From assembly GCF_000968375.1 (NCBI RefSeq), contig NZ_CP009933.1, positions 2,108,001 through 2,172,000 on the forward strand: a stretch of DNA of 64,000 nucleotides, read 5' to 3'. The translations under genes were made by a program, and so were the position numbers. Within the stretch, counting starts at the first letter, position 1, and the number at the start of each line of letters is the position of its first letter. The stretch comes from Clostridium scatologenes (lineage in GTDB: Bacteria > Bacillota > Clostridia > Clostridiales > Clostridiaceae). The notes below the pieces were generated by a model. The model searched no databases and was not told where the DNA came from. It saw nothing but the letters and a program-made list of their open reading frames with translations. This document shows, one piece after another, positions 56,147-64,000 of the stretch.

Positions 56147-57052
56147 TTACTTATAACTAACTACATGAACTCCTTCACTTTCAATTATGTCATACAAATC
56201 CTTAAAATAATTTTCAGAAGGAGTTTTAAACTGTGTTGATGGCTTTTTTAAGCCTAATGCTTCATATTTACTATCGCCATAAGAATGATATGGCAACAGC
56301 TCCATCTTTGGTACCTTTATGTTTTCTCTGACAAATTTAGCTGTTTTTCTTATATTTTCAGCATCCGCATTAAAGCCTTCAATTACTGGTATTCTAATCA
56401 CTATAGGTACCTCTAATTCATTAAGTCTGCATATATTTTTCAATATCTTTTTATTGCTGACTCCTGTATAAAACTTATGTTTGTTGTCATCCATATGCTT
56501 TATATCTATAAATATTAAACTCATTTTTTCTAAAATATCTTTTACATCTTGAAAATCAAAATAGCCAGAAGTTTCAATAGCTAAATCCACAGCTGAATCA
56601 TAAAGTTTATATACAAGTTCCCTAAGAATATCTACTTGCATAGTAGCTTCTCCTCCAGAAAAGGTAACACCACCACCTGAATGTCTATAAAATATCTTTT
56701 GCTTTTCAATTATATTTAGTATTTCTTCACTACTGTAATTATAAATTAAATTTTTTCTACTTTTAGTTGGGCATTCCGTTACACAAGCTCCACAAACCTT
56801 ACATTTTTCCCTTTCAAGTGGAGTATTTAAATTTATACCAACTCCCTGAGGACATATTTGAGCACACCTACCACACATCACACAAGTTTTTTCATAGTAA
56901 GCAACCTTCTTAAAGCTTGTATGACTTTCTGGATTAGAACACCATTTACATCTAAGAGGACATCCTGCAAAAAAGATTATTGTTCTTATTCCATTTCCAT
57001 CATTAACAGAAAAGTTCTGCGGCTCCATAAAATACCCATATATACTATCCAT
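56147..57052 (-). CDS. Glycyl-radical enzyme activating enzyme (radical SAM)
   Basis: 301 residues. The radical SAM cluster is CPLRCKWC (Cys31, Cys35, Cys38), followed by an inserted ferredoxin-like domain with two 4Fe-4S motifs (CVMCGRCAQICP and CKVCGACVTECP), the long form of activase found with dehydratases, lyases and decarboxylases rather than with classic PFL. GGGVTFSGGEA binds SAM. It abstracts hydrogen from the glycine of the partner enzyme. RBS AAAGGAGGA is 7 bases before the ATG. The partner gene is 770 bases upstream on the same strand, separated by an antisense lectin gene. Confidence 0.9.
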   Translation of the reverse strand: MDSIYGYFMEPQNFSVNDGNGIRTIIFFAGCPLRCKWCSNPESHTSFKKVAYYEKTCVMCGRCAQICPQGVGINLNTPLEREKCKVCGACVTECPTKSRKNLIYNYSSEEILNIIEKQKIFYRHSGGGVTFSGGEATMQVDILRELVYKLYDSAVDLAIETSGYFDFQDVKDILEKMSLIFIDIKHMDDNKHKFYTGVSNKKILKNICRLNELEVPIVIRIPVIEGFNADAENIRKTAKFVRENIKVPKMELLPYHSYGDSKYEALGLKKPSTQFKTPSENYFKDLYDIIESEGVHVVSYK

Positions 57053-57196
57053 ATAAATCCTCCTTTTTTAAAGCATATACATACAAACATATAATTTATT
57101 TGTTATCCATAATTTTTCTAATAAAATACTCTATATCTCCACACAATAATTTTAGAATCAAAATTAAAAATTATTTTTTATTTGGAGGTAATATTA

Positions 57197-57670
57197 ATGG
57201 ATCCAAGAACAGATTCTTCACGTGTCAGAATCAAAAATATAAAAAGTGGAAAATATCTCAGCGTCCAAGGAGATTATTCAAACTGGTTAAATGATGATGC
57301 AAGCCTAACTATACGTGAGTGGCTTAATTTATCACCATTAAAAAGTCCACAAGTTTGGCGTATTTTACAAAAAAGTGATAATTCATGGATTATGCTTAAT
57401 CAAAATAGTTGTCTTTTAGCATCAATTCGTGCCAGAAGTCAAGCTAACGATGCTATTGCTATACAATATCATATCCAAAATGTATCCGAAGAATTTCAAC
57501 ATTGGAATTTTGAATTATTGGAAAATGGTAATTTTCTAATTAAAAATGTTCATTCACATAAATATATAGGTCCTCAATGTAGAAGTACTGAAAATGATCA
57601 CTATTGTATACAATGGGATAGCCAAATTTTAGAAGATAGTTATCAAGAGTGGACATTTGAAAAAATATAA
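57197..57670 (+). CDS. Cytoplasmic ricin-type beta-trefoil (RICIN) lectin-like protein
   Basis: 157 residues from the ATG at 57197, 8 bases after GGAGG. Three beta-trefoil-like repeats are visible: VRIKNIKSGKYLSVQG, a central SCLLASIRAR region and FLIKNVHSHKYIGPQC, each followed by a Q-x-W-type strand (SPQVWRI, FQHWNFELL, YQEWTFEKI). This is the RICIN/QxW lectin fold that binds sugars. There is no signal peptide, so it is cytoplasmic or released by another path. It reads antisense between the glycyl-radical enzyme and its activase, an unusual place. Confidence 0.75.
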   Translation: MDPRTDSSRVRIKNIKSGKYLSVQGDYSNWLNDDASLTIREWLNLSPLKSPQVWRILQKSDNSWIMLNQNSCLLASIRARSQANDAIAIQYHIQNVSEEFQHWNFELLENGNFLIKNVHSHKYIGPQCRSTENDHYCIQWDSQILEDSYQEWTFEKI

Positions 57671-57704
57671 TAAAATTCAAAGGAAATAGTGAACCATAAT
57701 TATT

Positions 57705-57733
57705 AGTACCCTATTGATATTTAATAGGGTACT
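57705..57733 (+). terminator. Terminator of the lectin gene
   Basis: AGTACCCTATT pairs perfectly with AATAGGGTACT around a 7-base loop, followed by TTATTTT on the plus strand; on the minus strand it can also end the glycyl-radical enzyme transcript. Confidence 0.8.
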
Positions 57734-57822
57734 TTATTTTAGCCTTGCCATGATTTTCTCACATTACAACAATTCAAGCGTTTCACATATGTTTCACTTC
57801 ACCATTAAATAATCACATTTCA

Positions 57823-60192
57823 TTAATAAGTCTCGTGAGCTGTTCTTGCAATAATTGCATCCTGCATTGATTTAGATAGATTTACAAATTGAGTGCTGTA
57901 ACCTGCAACCCTTACTAACAAATCTTTATAATCCTCAGGATGTTCTTGTGCTTTAAGTAATGTCTCAGTGGATATTGTATTAAATTGCACATGAAAAGCT
58001 CCTAATGAGAAAAAGGATTGTATCATTGCTCCTAAATTGCTTTGACCCCTTTTTGTATTTACCAAATCCTCATTTAATCTTAAATTTAATAATGTTCCAC
58101 CTGAATGTACATCCTGATTAACCTTTGCTGCTGAACGCATAGCTGCAAGTGGTGTAGAAGTATCAGATCCTGCAAAAGGAGATACACCTTCTGACAATGG
58201 CTCCTTAGCTTTTCTTCCACAAGGAGTAGCTCCAACTACCTTTCCTGTTGGCAAATAGTTAGAAATACCCATAAAAGCAGTGTTAAAGTTATTGCCATTA
58301 ATATCTTTATATTTGTGACCTTCTTTATAATAGTGATTTGCCATCTTAATAGCAATATCATCTACATAATCTATGTCATTTCCGTACTTTGGAACTGATA
58401 AAGCTAGTGCTCTAAGTTCTTCATAGCCTTCCCAATTTGCATCAAGAGCTTTTACTAAAGTTTCCATAGTTGTAACCTTATCTTCAAAAACAAGCTTTTT
58501 AATTACGGCAAGAGAGTTGGATGTAACTGCAAGTCCAATTCCAGTAATTACAGGTCCAAGATTGTATTTAGCACCAGCATCAACTAAATCTTTTCCTTTT
58601 ATCATACAGTCTTCTATACATGAAGATAAAAATGGTCTTGGAACAATCTCCTTATGAATCCTTTGTGCTACTAAAGTGGCTGTAATTGAATGTGAAATTA
58701 GATTATCAAATTGCTTGTAAAAAGCCTCTTCTACTTCTTCATAAGCTTTAAATATCGATGGATCTTTTTCATCCATACCTATCTTTTCACCAGTAATTCT
58801 ACTTACACCTTTATTTAATGCATATTCTAAAGCTGCAGTAAAATTAACATTTACTGCGGAGGTCCATTCACCTGTCTTACGGAAATGAGGAACTACACAG
58901 CCGCAATTATTCCAATCTCTAGCATCTTCTGGTTCATAACCAGCATTTATAAGCATTTGATATCCCGCACTATCATTATGAATTGCTGGAAAACCAGTAC
59001 CCTTACTTACCAAATGAGTAACTTCATCTAAAAAGCTACTTGGACAATCTTGATGAATTCTAACACTTAATCCTGGCTGATGTGTTTTTACTCTTTCAGT
59101 TGCTCTTAAACACATATAAGAAATATCATTAGTAGCATCCTTCCCTTCTCTTGTCTTTCCACCAACTGTTAAATTTTGAAATTGATTATATCCAGCAAAG
59201 AATTCAGCAGTATTTGCAGAAATTGTCCAAACCCACTCTGATAACTTTATCCAAAGAGCTTCAATAAGTTCTTCAATTTCATCCTTTACCATAATTCCTT
59301 TTTCTATATCCGATTTATAATATGGATACATAAACTGATCAAATCTTCCTATATTAAGGGCTAATGGATTTTCAGCTAATATTCCACCAACTTGTGTAAA
59401 CCAAACAAATTGAATAGCTTCATAAAAAGTTTCAGGAGGATTTGCAGGAATTTTACTACATATTTCAGATACTTTTAATAGTTCAGCTTTTCTTACAGAA
59501 TCATTTTCTACCTCTGCCATTTCCTTAGCCTTTGCAGAATATCTATTGGCAAGAGTAATAATTCCTTCAGAAGTAATTATAATTGAGTTATAAAAATCCT
59601 TCTTTTTTATATCTTCTACTGAGGTAAGAGAAAGTTTTGATATATGCTCTTTAGCTTCTTTAATAATTCCACCAAATCCTTTTTTAAAAAGAACATCCTG
59701 ATAATCGGGGGTTATTTCACCAACTGCCTGTCTCCATTTTGAATCATTGTCAACTATACCAGTATCAACAGCAACTTTTGCAGTTTCCTTTGGAAGCTGG
59801 GCCAAAAAGGCTTCTTCTAACGATTGTCCTTTCCAATAAGGAAATATATTCTTTCTAACAAATGTTCTTTGTTCATCTGTCATAACATATGGATCTTGAA
59901 CTCTTTTATCAAAGTTGTCCATTTCCCTATCTACCCATGTCCATGAAAATTCTGGAGTTAATATACCACATTTTCTAAATTCACCGATAGCACCAACAAT
60001 AAGTTCTCCTTCAAAAATATTAACATCAATTTGCTCACAAGTATCTTTAAAAGCTTTAGCTCTTCTTATTGGAATAGCTTCACCTTCTGTCTTCCTGTGT
60101 GATTCTGTCCAGATTCTTGCCCTTTCATAAGAAATTGCAGGTTTTGCATTGATATAATTTTTTCTTGCCTTTTCAATTCTTTCTGTAATCAT
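57823..60192 (-). CDS. Glycyl-radical enzyme of unknown substrate with atypical GCVVP active-site loop
   Basis: 789 residues from the ATG at 60192 (a GTG at 60201 overlaps GGAGGG). The C-terminal glycyl-radical motif is RVAGYSTQF (Gly764, 25 residues from the end). The active-site cysteine is Cys432 in NNCGCVVPHF; a second Cys is at 430. Length and overall sequence resemble the glycerol dehydratase/hydroxyproline dehydratase (HypD) group, but those have GCxE, whose Glu acts as base; here Val434 replaces it. The enzyme probably does not perform standard dehydration or C-N/C-S elimination. No microcompartment genes are nearby. Oxygen-sensitive, cytoplasmic, activated by the product at 56147-57052. 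Confidence 0.88.
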   Translation of the reverse strand: MITERIEKARKNYINAKPAISYERARIWTESHRKTEGEAIPIRRAKAFKDTCEQIDVNIFEGELIVGAIGEFRKCGILTPEFSWTWVDREMDNFDKRVQDPYVMTDEQRTFVRKNIFPYWKGQSLEEAFLAQLPKETAKVAVDTGIVDNDSKWRQAVGEITPDYQDVLFKKGFGGIIKEAKEHISKLSLTSVEDIKKKDFYNSIIITSEGIITLANRYSAKAKEMAEVENDSVRKAELLKVSEICSKIPANPPETFYEAIQFVWFTQVGGILAENPLALNIGRFDQFMYPYYKSDIEKGIMVKDEIEELIEALWIKLSEWVWTISANTAEFFAGYNQFQNLTVGGKTREGKDATNDISYMCLRATERVKTHQPGLSVRIHQDCPSSFLDEVTHLVSKGTGFPAIHNDSAGYQMLINAGYEPEDARDWNNCGCVVPHFRKTGEWTSAVNVNFTAALEYALNKGVSRITGEKIGMDEKDPSIFKAYEEVEEAFYKQFDNLISHSITATLVAQRIHKEIVPRPFLSSCIEDCMIKGKDLVDAGAKYNLGPVITGIGLAVTSNSLAVIKKLVFEDKVTTMETLVKALDANWEGYEELRALALSVPKYGNDIDYVDDIAIKMANHYYKEGHKYKDINGNNFNTAFMGISNYLPTGKVVGATPCGRKAKEPLSEGVSPFAGSDTSTPLAAMRSAAKVNQDVHSGGTLLNLRLNEDLVNTKRGQSNLGAMIQSFFSLGAFHVQFNTISTETLLKAQEHPEDYKDLLVRVAGYSTQFVNLSKSMQDAIIARTAHETY

Positions 60193-60226
60193 GATTATCA
60201 CCCTCCACTTATACTTATATTTATTT

Positions 60227-60259
60227 TATGTTATAATGCATATTTTATGTTATAACATA
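60227..60259 (-). promoter_or_regulatory. Operator pair upstream of the glycyl-radical enzyme
   Basis: TATGTTATAATGCA (60227-60240) and the perfect palindrome TATGTTATAACATA (60246-60259) are spaced 19 bases apart. The first is the exact reverse complement of a site in the cupin-regulator promoter (61105-61118). They lie 35-67 bases before the ATG, where they would overlap the promoter. Confidence 0.65.
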
Positions 60260-60383
60260 CAAGATTTTTAAAATTATCCATAAGAATATATTTAATTAAT
60301 AGTTAACAACTCAAATTTCACACCTACAAAATTTTAACTTAAATATAATAGCATTATTTTTAAAAGTATAATTGACATAAAAC

Positions 60384-60430
60384 AGAGGACAATGAAGGTG
60401 ATTTTTCTTCCTTCATGTCAATTGCCCTCT
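60384..60430 (-). terminator. Terminator of the XRE-cupin regulator gene
   Basis: AGAGGACAAT pairs with ATTGCCCTCT (one mismatch) and inner TGAAGG with CCTTCA. On the minus strand GTTTTATG follows. It separates the regulator from the glycyl-radical operon. Confidence 0.65.
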
Positions 60431-60496
60431 AAAAAATATTTCACACGTAAAATTTGATTCATTAAATCTTAATTATATTACAAATTGCGGGATTTT

Positions 60497-61045
60497 TTAG
60501 TATTTAATTACATTTTGAAATATAACTTCTTCATCATATGGATTACTGTAAGTATGACTTTTATTAGGCTTAAATCTTAATGCTGCTGGAGCTGTAAGTT
60601 CAAAGGTTTGATCTTCTAAATCAAGCTTTAAACTTCCTTTTGTTACTACAATATATTCTTCTACTGAACTCTGATGAGGTGTAGAAACATGATGTGCTCC
60701 AGGAAGTAATTTAATGTAAAAATATTCAAACCCTGATAAAGGATTGAATGGAAATACATCATATAATATCATTTTTCCATCTGATTCATATACAGGCTCA
60801 ATATCATCTATTGATACTGCTTTGTACTCATCATTTTCACTTCCTAAAAGCTCAGAAAATGAAATACGCAAACCTGTAGAAATTTTCCACAATATCGATA
60901 TTGTAGGATTGGATTCCCCTCTTTCAATTTGGCCCAGCATTGCTTTACTTACACCTGTTAAATTAGATGTTTCCTCTAAGGTCAACTCTCTTTCAAATCT
61001 CACTCTTTTCAAAACAGAGCCTATATTATATGTTGGATCGTTCAA
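60497..61045 (-). CDS. XRE-family regulator with C-terminal cupin sensor
   Basis: 182 residues. Residues 8-67 form a lambda-repressor-like HTH (GSVLKRVRFERELTLEETSN, followed by GVSKAMLGQIERGESNPTI); the C-terminal 90 residues form a cupin with LLPGAHHVSTPHQSSVEEY and a late FKPNKSHTY, positioned to bind a small ligand or metal. Such proteins regulate catabolic genes for amines, sulfonates and similar compounds. The start is TTG at 61045, 10 bases after AAAGG; an overlapping ATG at 61050 reads only two codons. It lies directly upstream of the glycyl-radical enzyme and shares operator sequences with it. Confidence 0.85.
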   Translation of the reverse strand: MNDPTYNIGSVLKRVRFERELTLEETSNLTGVSKAMLGQIERGESNPTISILWKISTGLRISFSELLGSENDEYKAVSIDDIEPVYESDGKMILYDVFPFNPLSGFEYFYIKLLPGAHHVSTPHQSSVEEYIVVTKGSLKLDLEDQTFELTAPAALRFKPNKSHTYSNPYDEEVIFQNVIKY

Positions 61046-61085
61046 TTCATATCAGCCTTTCTTAATGTTGTATTTTTATATTATA

Positions 61086-61118
61086 TACATTATAACATAC
61101 TTTGTGCATTATAACATA
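61086..61118 (-). promoter_or_regulatory. Operator pair upstream of the XRE-cupin regulator
   Basis: TACATTATAACATA (61086-61099) and TGCATTATAACATA (61105-61118) are 19 bases apart, the same spacing as the pair before the glycyl-radical enzyme. They lie 40-73 bases before the TTG start, pointing to autoregulation. Confidence 0.65.
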
Positions 61119-61237
61119 CATAATTTTTATATTTTATAATATAAAATTTTATAATACTGACTAAATGAGCTTGTAAGGAGTTTACACATAAATCTAAATA
61201 ATTTTTCGAGATTTTTGCTTAACTTTCTAAGTTTTGC

Positions 61238-61302
61238 TTGACTTATTTTGTTAAATGCAATATTATTTCATTATAGAATTAATACTATATCGAATTAATA
61301 CT
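61238..61302 (+). promoter_or_regulatory. Promoter and direct-repeat operator of the marR-SDR operon
   Basis: TTGACT (61238-61243) and TATTAT (61261-61266) are spaced 17 bases. Just downstream, GAATTAATACT occurs twice (61276-61286 and 61292-61302) across the expected transcription start, a likely autorepression site for the MarR protein. Confidence 0.65.
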
Positions 61303-61320
61303 GAAAGGAAATAATTAGAT

Positions 61321-61764
61321 ATGAATAAAATAAATGCAGAACAATTCCAGAGATTTGATGCTGTTATGCACAAGATATATAAACGCTTGAGACAATTGCA
61401 TGGAGATATAGATACAATGTTCCCTGGTGGAATAACAAGTAATGAACTAAGTGTATTAAAAGTAGCTAGCAAATATCCTGATGCAGCTTTAAAGGAAATT
61501 AGTCAATATTTAGATATACCAGGAAGCACTCTTACCAGCATAGTTGACAGACTTGAAAAAAGGAATTTGGTTAAACGTATTATAAGCTCCAAAAATAGAC
61601 GTTCCTATTTATTAGAATTAACACAAGAAGGTATTAAAATAAGTGAACTACATGAAGTTGCTGAAAACCAATTGTGGAAAAAAGTGCTGGGAGCTTTAGA
61701 TAAAGACTGTGAAAGAGATACATTAATTAATCTGCTAGATAAAATTAGTAAAGGAATAGAATAA
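61321..61764 (+). CDS. MarR-family transcriptional regulator
   Basis: 147 residues. The winged helix is KEISQYLDIPGSTLTSIVDR with the wing SSKNRRSYLLELT. RBS AAAGGAAAT lies before the ATG. It is 14 bases upstream of an SDR gene in one operon and probably represses it in response to a substrate-like compound. Confidence 0.83.
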   Translation: MNKINAEQFQRFDAVMHKIYKRLRQLHGDIDTMFPGGITSNELSVLKVASKYPDAALKEISQYLDIPGSTLTSIVDRLEKRNLVKRIISSKNRRSYLLELTQEGIKISELHEVAENQLWKKVLGALDKDCERDTLINLLDKISKGIE

Positions 61765-61778
61765 TTGGAGGCATAGAA

Positions 61779-62501
61779 ATGAAAAAAGCTATTGTAATAG
61801 GTGCTACATCAGGTATCGGAAAAGAAACAGCTAAAAAACTAGCTAAATACGGTTATGAAGTCGGACTAGCTGGAAGAAGAGAGGATCGTCTTATAGAAAT
61901 TCAAAAATCCATAACAACTAAAACCTTTATAAAAAAAATAGACGTTTCTAAAACTGATGAAGCAATTGATCTTCTAAAAGAACTTATAAAAGAACTTGGA
62001 GGCTTGGATTTAATTGTAATATGCCCTGGTATTGTAAGGCCAAATATTGAACTCAATTGGAATAAAGATAAAGAAACTATAGATACAAATGTATCAGGCT
62101 TCTCATCCATGGCTAATGCTGCCGCTCAATATTTTTCTAATCAAAATCATGGACATATAGTTGGTATTTCTTCTATGTCTGCAATTACATATAGCGATAG
62201 AACTAATGCCTATTGTGCATCAAAGGCTTTTATATCAAGTTATTTGAGAGGACTAAGAATACTATTTAATAGATCAAATAAAAATGTATATGTAACAGAG
62301 GTTCTTCCTGGTTGGGTATACACTGAAATGACTAAAAATGCTGATATGTCAAAAGTTTTTTGGGCTATCAGTGCTGATAAAGCAGCTGATCAAATATATA
62401 AAGCTATAGTAAGTAAGAAGAAAAAAATATATGTTTCTAAAAGATGGCGTATTTTAGCTTGGCTCATTAATATGCTTCCTGAAGGACTTAGAGTTAAATA
62501 A
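61779..62501 (+). CDS. Short-chain dehydrogenase/reductase
   Basis: 240 residues, classical SDR. The cofactor motif is GATSGIG (8-14); AGRRED after the second strand suggests NADP(H). The usual NNAG is replaced by ICPG (81-84). Catalytic residues are Asn104, Ser131/132 (GISSMSA), Tyr145 and Lys149 (YCASK). It reduces a carbonyl or oxidises an alcohol; the substrate is unknown. RBS TTGGAGG precedes the ATG. Confidence 0.85.
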   Translation: MKKAIVIGATSGIGKETAKKLAKYGYEVGLAGRREDRLIEIQKSITTKTFIKKIDVSKTDEAIDLLKELIKELGGLDLIVICPGIVRPNIELNWNKDKETIDTNVSGFSSMANAAAQYFSNQNHGHIVGISSMSAITYSDRTNAYCASKAFISSYLRGLRILFNRSNKNVYVTEVLPGWVYTEMTKNADMSKVFWAISADKAADQIYKAIVSKKKKIYVSKRWRILAWLINMLPEGLRVK

Positions 62502-62550
62502 ACATATAGTAAGTTTTTCATCTCATCTAAATTGTTTCTTAATTATTTTC

Positions 62551-62632
62551 AGCTTAAAGTTTGTGAAAACCTTAGCTATGTTTAAGAAAAGTGAATTTCG
62601 AAAAGTTACTAGACTTTCACAAACTTCCAGCT
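62551..62632. repeat. Degenerate solo hairpin related to copies A and B
   Basis: AGCTTAAAGTTTGTGAAA pairs with TTTCACAAACTT-CC-AGCT. The left arm (AGCTTAAAG...GAAAACCTTAG) aligns with the arm in copy A at 21062-21085 (AGCTTGAAG...GAAAACCTAAG), and the right arm with 21125-21151. It lies between the convergent SDR and HAAS genes and probably terminates both. Confidence 0.6.
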
Positions 62633-62683
62633 CTACCTTAACTAAAAAAAATAATATATAGACTTTTCCTACTGTGCTTAACA

Positions 62684-63298
62684 CTATTTTTTAACTTTAA
62701 TGTAGTATATTCTTAAAAGTAAAGTTATAAAAAAGGTAATTCCCAATACAAATGCCAGACTTCCTATAACGTGATGAGGAAAGTAAATCCATACAAAAGT
62801 TAAAGGTACACATATAACAAAATCACAAACTAAAAATGCTATTAAAACCAGTTCAAGCTTTTTAATAAAATAGTAATAATAAAATGCTATATCCCAAATT
62901 GCTAGAGAAATCAAAAATATTAAATACGAAATATTTTTAAATCCATTTTTAACTAAGTCTTCACTAAAGTATTGAATATCTTCACCATTACACAACATAC
63001 CAATAATTTGAAAGAATATCCCTATCAAAAAAACAACAGCACCAGCTTTTATAAGCATTTTTGTAAATATACTACGATTCTTTAATACGCTGTTCATTTC
63101 AGCTACTACAGTCTCTTCTTGTCCAAAGCACTGCAAAACTTTAAATATACTCTCCTCCTCACTCAATCCTTGTTTCTTTAATTCTTCCACTTCCTCATAC
63201 AAATAATTTCTCATTTCTTCTCTTAATATTTTTGTATTTTTATCCGAATTGTCAAAATTCCCATAAATACTATCAATATATTCTTCAATCTTATTCAT
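62684..63298 (-). CDS. HAAS/DUF1700-type membrane protein paired with PadR regulator
   Basis: 204 residues. The N-terminal 80 residues form the helical HAAS-like domain (NKIEEYIDSIYGNFDNSDK, EEVEELKKQGLSEEESI, CFGQEETVVAEM), followed by four membrane helices. Proteins of this kind are almost always encoded after a PadR regulator and are thought to transmit membrane or envelope status to it. It overlaps the padR-like gene by 8 bases. Confidence 0.8.
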   Translation of the reverse strand: MNKIEEYIDSIYGNFDNSDKNTKILREEMRNYLYEEVEELKKQGLSEEESIFKVLQCFGQEETVVAEMNSVLKNRSIFTKMLIKAGAVVFLIGIFFQIIGMLCNGEDIQYFSEDLVKNGFKNISYLIFLISLAIWDIAFYYYYFIKKLELVLIAFLVCDFVICVPLTFVWIYFPHHVIGSLAFVLGITFFITLLLRIYYIKVKK

Positions 63299-63638
63299 CT
63301 AATATAACCTCCATAAATTTATTTAGCAATGTTTTTAAAAATTTCCATTCCTTTACCTTGATTGAAAAATAATTTCTGCCTTCTTCAGTAATTGTATAGT
63401 ATCTTCTTCTTCCACCTCCACTGCTTTTATTATCATTCCAATAGCCTTTTAAGTAGTTCTTTTTTTCTAAACGTTTTAAAGATACATATAAAGTAACTTC
63501 CTTAATTTCAAATTCTTCTTTTGATTTTTCTTTTATATTTTTGGCAATTTCATATCCGTACATATCAGCATTTTGTAAAATACTTAATACTATTGTGTCA
63601 ATATATCCTTTCAATATTTCTTTATCAAATTGCAACAC
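63291..63638 (-). CDS. PadR-family transcriptional regulator
   Basis: 115 residues. It starts FDKEILKGYIDTIVLSILQN and has the PadR winged helix (MYGYEIAKNIKEKS, VTLYVSLKRLEKKNYL, wing GGGRRRYYTITEEG). A single C-terminal dimerisation helix marks the short PadR-s2 type. RBS AAAGGGGGTGAGG lies before the ATG. Coupled to the downstream HAAS membrane protein. Confidence 0.87.
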   Translation of the reverse strand: MLQFDKEILKGYIDTIVLSILQNADMYGYEIAKNIKEKSKEEFEIKEVTLYVSLKRLEKKNYLKGYWNDNKSSGGGRRRYYTITEEGRNYFSIKVKEWKFLKTLLNKFMEVILDE

Positions 63639-63698
63639 CTCACCCCCTTTATAAAAATCATTTTATTACGTATATTATTTTATATAGTACTTTATAAT

Positions 63699-63720
63699 AT
63701 ATAGTAATATTATACTATAT
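63699..63720. promoter_or_regulatory. Palindrome upstream of padR, likely its own operator
   Basis: ATATAGTA-N6-TACTATAT is a perfect 8-bp dyad, 61 bases upstream of the start. A related half-site TATAGTAC lies at 63683-63690. Its position fits PadR autorepression. Confidence 0.5.
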
Positions 63721-63832
63721 AATGGTTAAAATTGATATACCTGGTCATCTATTTTTGCACGACTTATTTATGGTTTATTTTACAAAAGGGCTGTTGCACT
63801 AAGCAATTTATTATAATTATAAATTTTATATT

Positions 63833-64000
63833 TTAAAGTTCTTCACCATTAGTTTCAATAACTTTCTTATACCAATAAAAGCTCTTTTTCTTATATCTTT
63901 CTAAAGTTCCACTTCCCTCATCATGTCTATCTACATATATAAATCCATATCTCTTTTTAAGTTCAGCAGTTGATGCACTAACTAGATCTATACATCCCCA
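63833..64000 (-). CDS. GH1-family 6-phospho-beta-glucosidase, C-terminal fragment cut by window edge
   Basis: The last 55 residues (WGCIDLVSASTAELKKRYGF, then IYVDRHDEGSGTLERYKK and FYWYKKVIETNGEEL before TAA) are the conserved C-terminus of clostridial GH1 6-phospho-beta-glucosidases, which cleave phosphorylated cellobiose or salicin after PTS uptake. The remainder lies beyond 64000. The 194-base gap to padR shows no gene. Confidence 0.87.
   Translation of the reverse strand, partial: WGCIDLVSASTAELKKRYGFIYVDRHDEGSGTLERYKKKSFYWYKKVIETNGEEL

Noticed and set aside
63789..63806. GGGCTGTTGCACTAAG resembling an IS6-family terminal repeat
   Set aside because: No transposase, no matching second end and no target duplication nearby; similarity is short.

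Overview
The window is strongly AT-rich chromosomal DNA with GGAGG-type ribosome binding sites, frequent TTG/GTG starts, an intact T-box leader, rho-independent hairpins and a glycyl-radical enzyme with its activase. It looks like a Clostridium or close relative, an anaerobic Gram-positive. The species cannot be fixed from sequence alone. No rRNA, tRNA, CRISPR array, phage gene or recognisable transposase was found.

Layout. 1-14 kb: a truncated giant DUF445 membrane protein, a secreted M1 metallopeptidase, a DHA2 drug exporter, a chemoreceptor, and the phosphate uptake operon pstSCAB with a soluble P-type-ATPase-like HAD gene. 14-21 kb: a 52-residue zinc-ribbon protein, a heterodimeric ABC exporter with a divergent MarR regulator, and an F420-dehydrogenase-like Fe-S flavoprotein. 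21-39 kb: a 16.7-kb block bounded by two near-identical inverted repeats. It holds a T-box-controlled branched-chain amino acid operon (aminotransferase, ilvC, ilvB), an AEC carrier, a NatAB-type exporter, a molybdate/tungstate-type regulator with its likely target operon (fmdE-like, DUF364, orphan binding lipoprotein, trmO-like, moeA) and a Gld-type ABC system. 39-46 kb: an Rh-type ammonium channel, threonine aldolase, a SIMPL protein and a second chemoreceptor. 46-55.5 kb: one long same-strand cluster for N-acyl/D-amino acid or dipeptide use (two M20 peptidases, an N-acylamino acid racemase-like enolase, an MFS carrier, two small membrane proteins, a degenerate-GGDEF regulator, alanine racemase). 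56-61 kb: a glycyl-radical enzyme with an atypical active-site loop, its activase, an antisense ricin-type lectin and an XRE-cupin regulator whose probable operators are visible. 61-64 kb: MarR-SDR pair, PadR-HAAS pair, and the C-terminus of a GH1 6-phospho-beta-glucosidase.

The most unusual structure is the repeat pair at 20955-21875 and 38619-39398. A 547-bp core differs at one base and lies in opposite orientation. Each copy is made of long nested hairpins, and a degenerate solo hairpin of the same kind lies at 62551-62632. All three sit between convergent genes. The pair could invert the intervening 16.7 kb without breaking any gene. Other observations worth following are helically phased direct repeats in front of the molybdenum-type operon, next to a gene fusing an excisionase/BldC-like helix-turn-helix to a Mop domain; and matched 19-bp-spaced operators in front of both the glycyl-radical enzyme and its cupin regulator.
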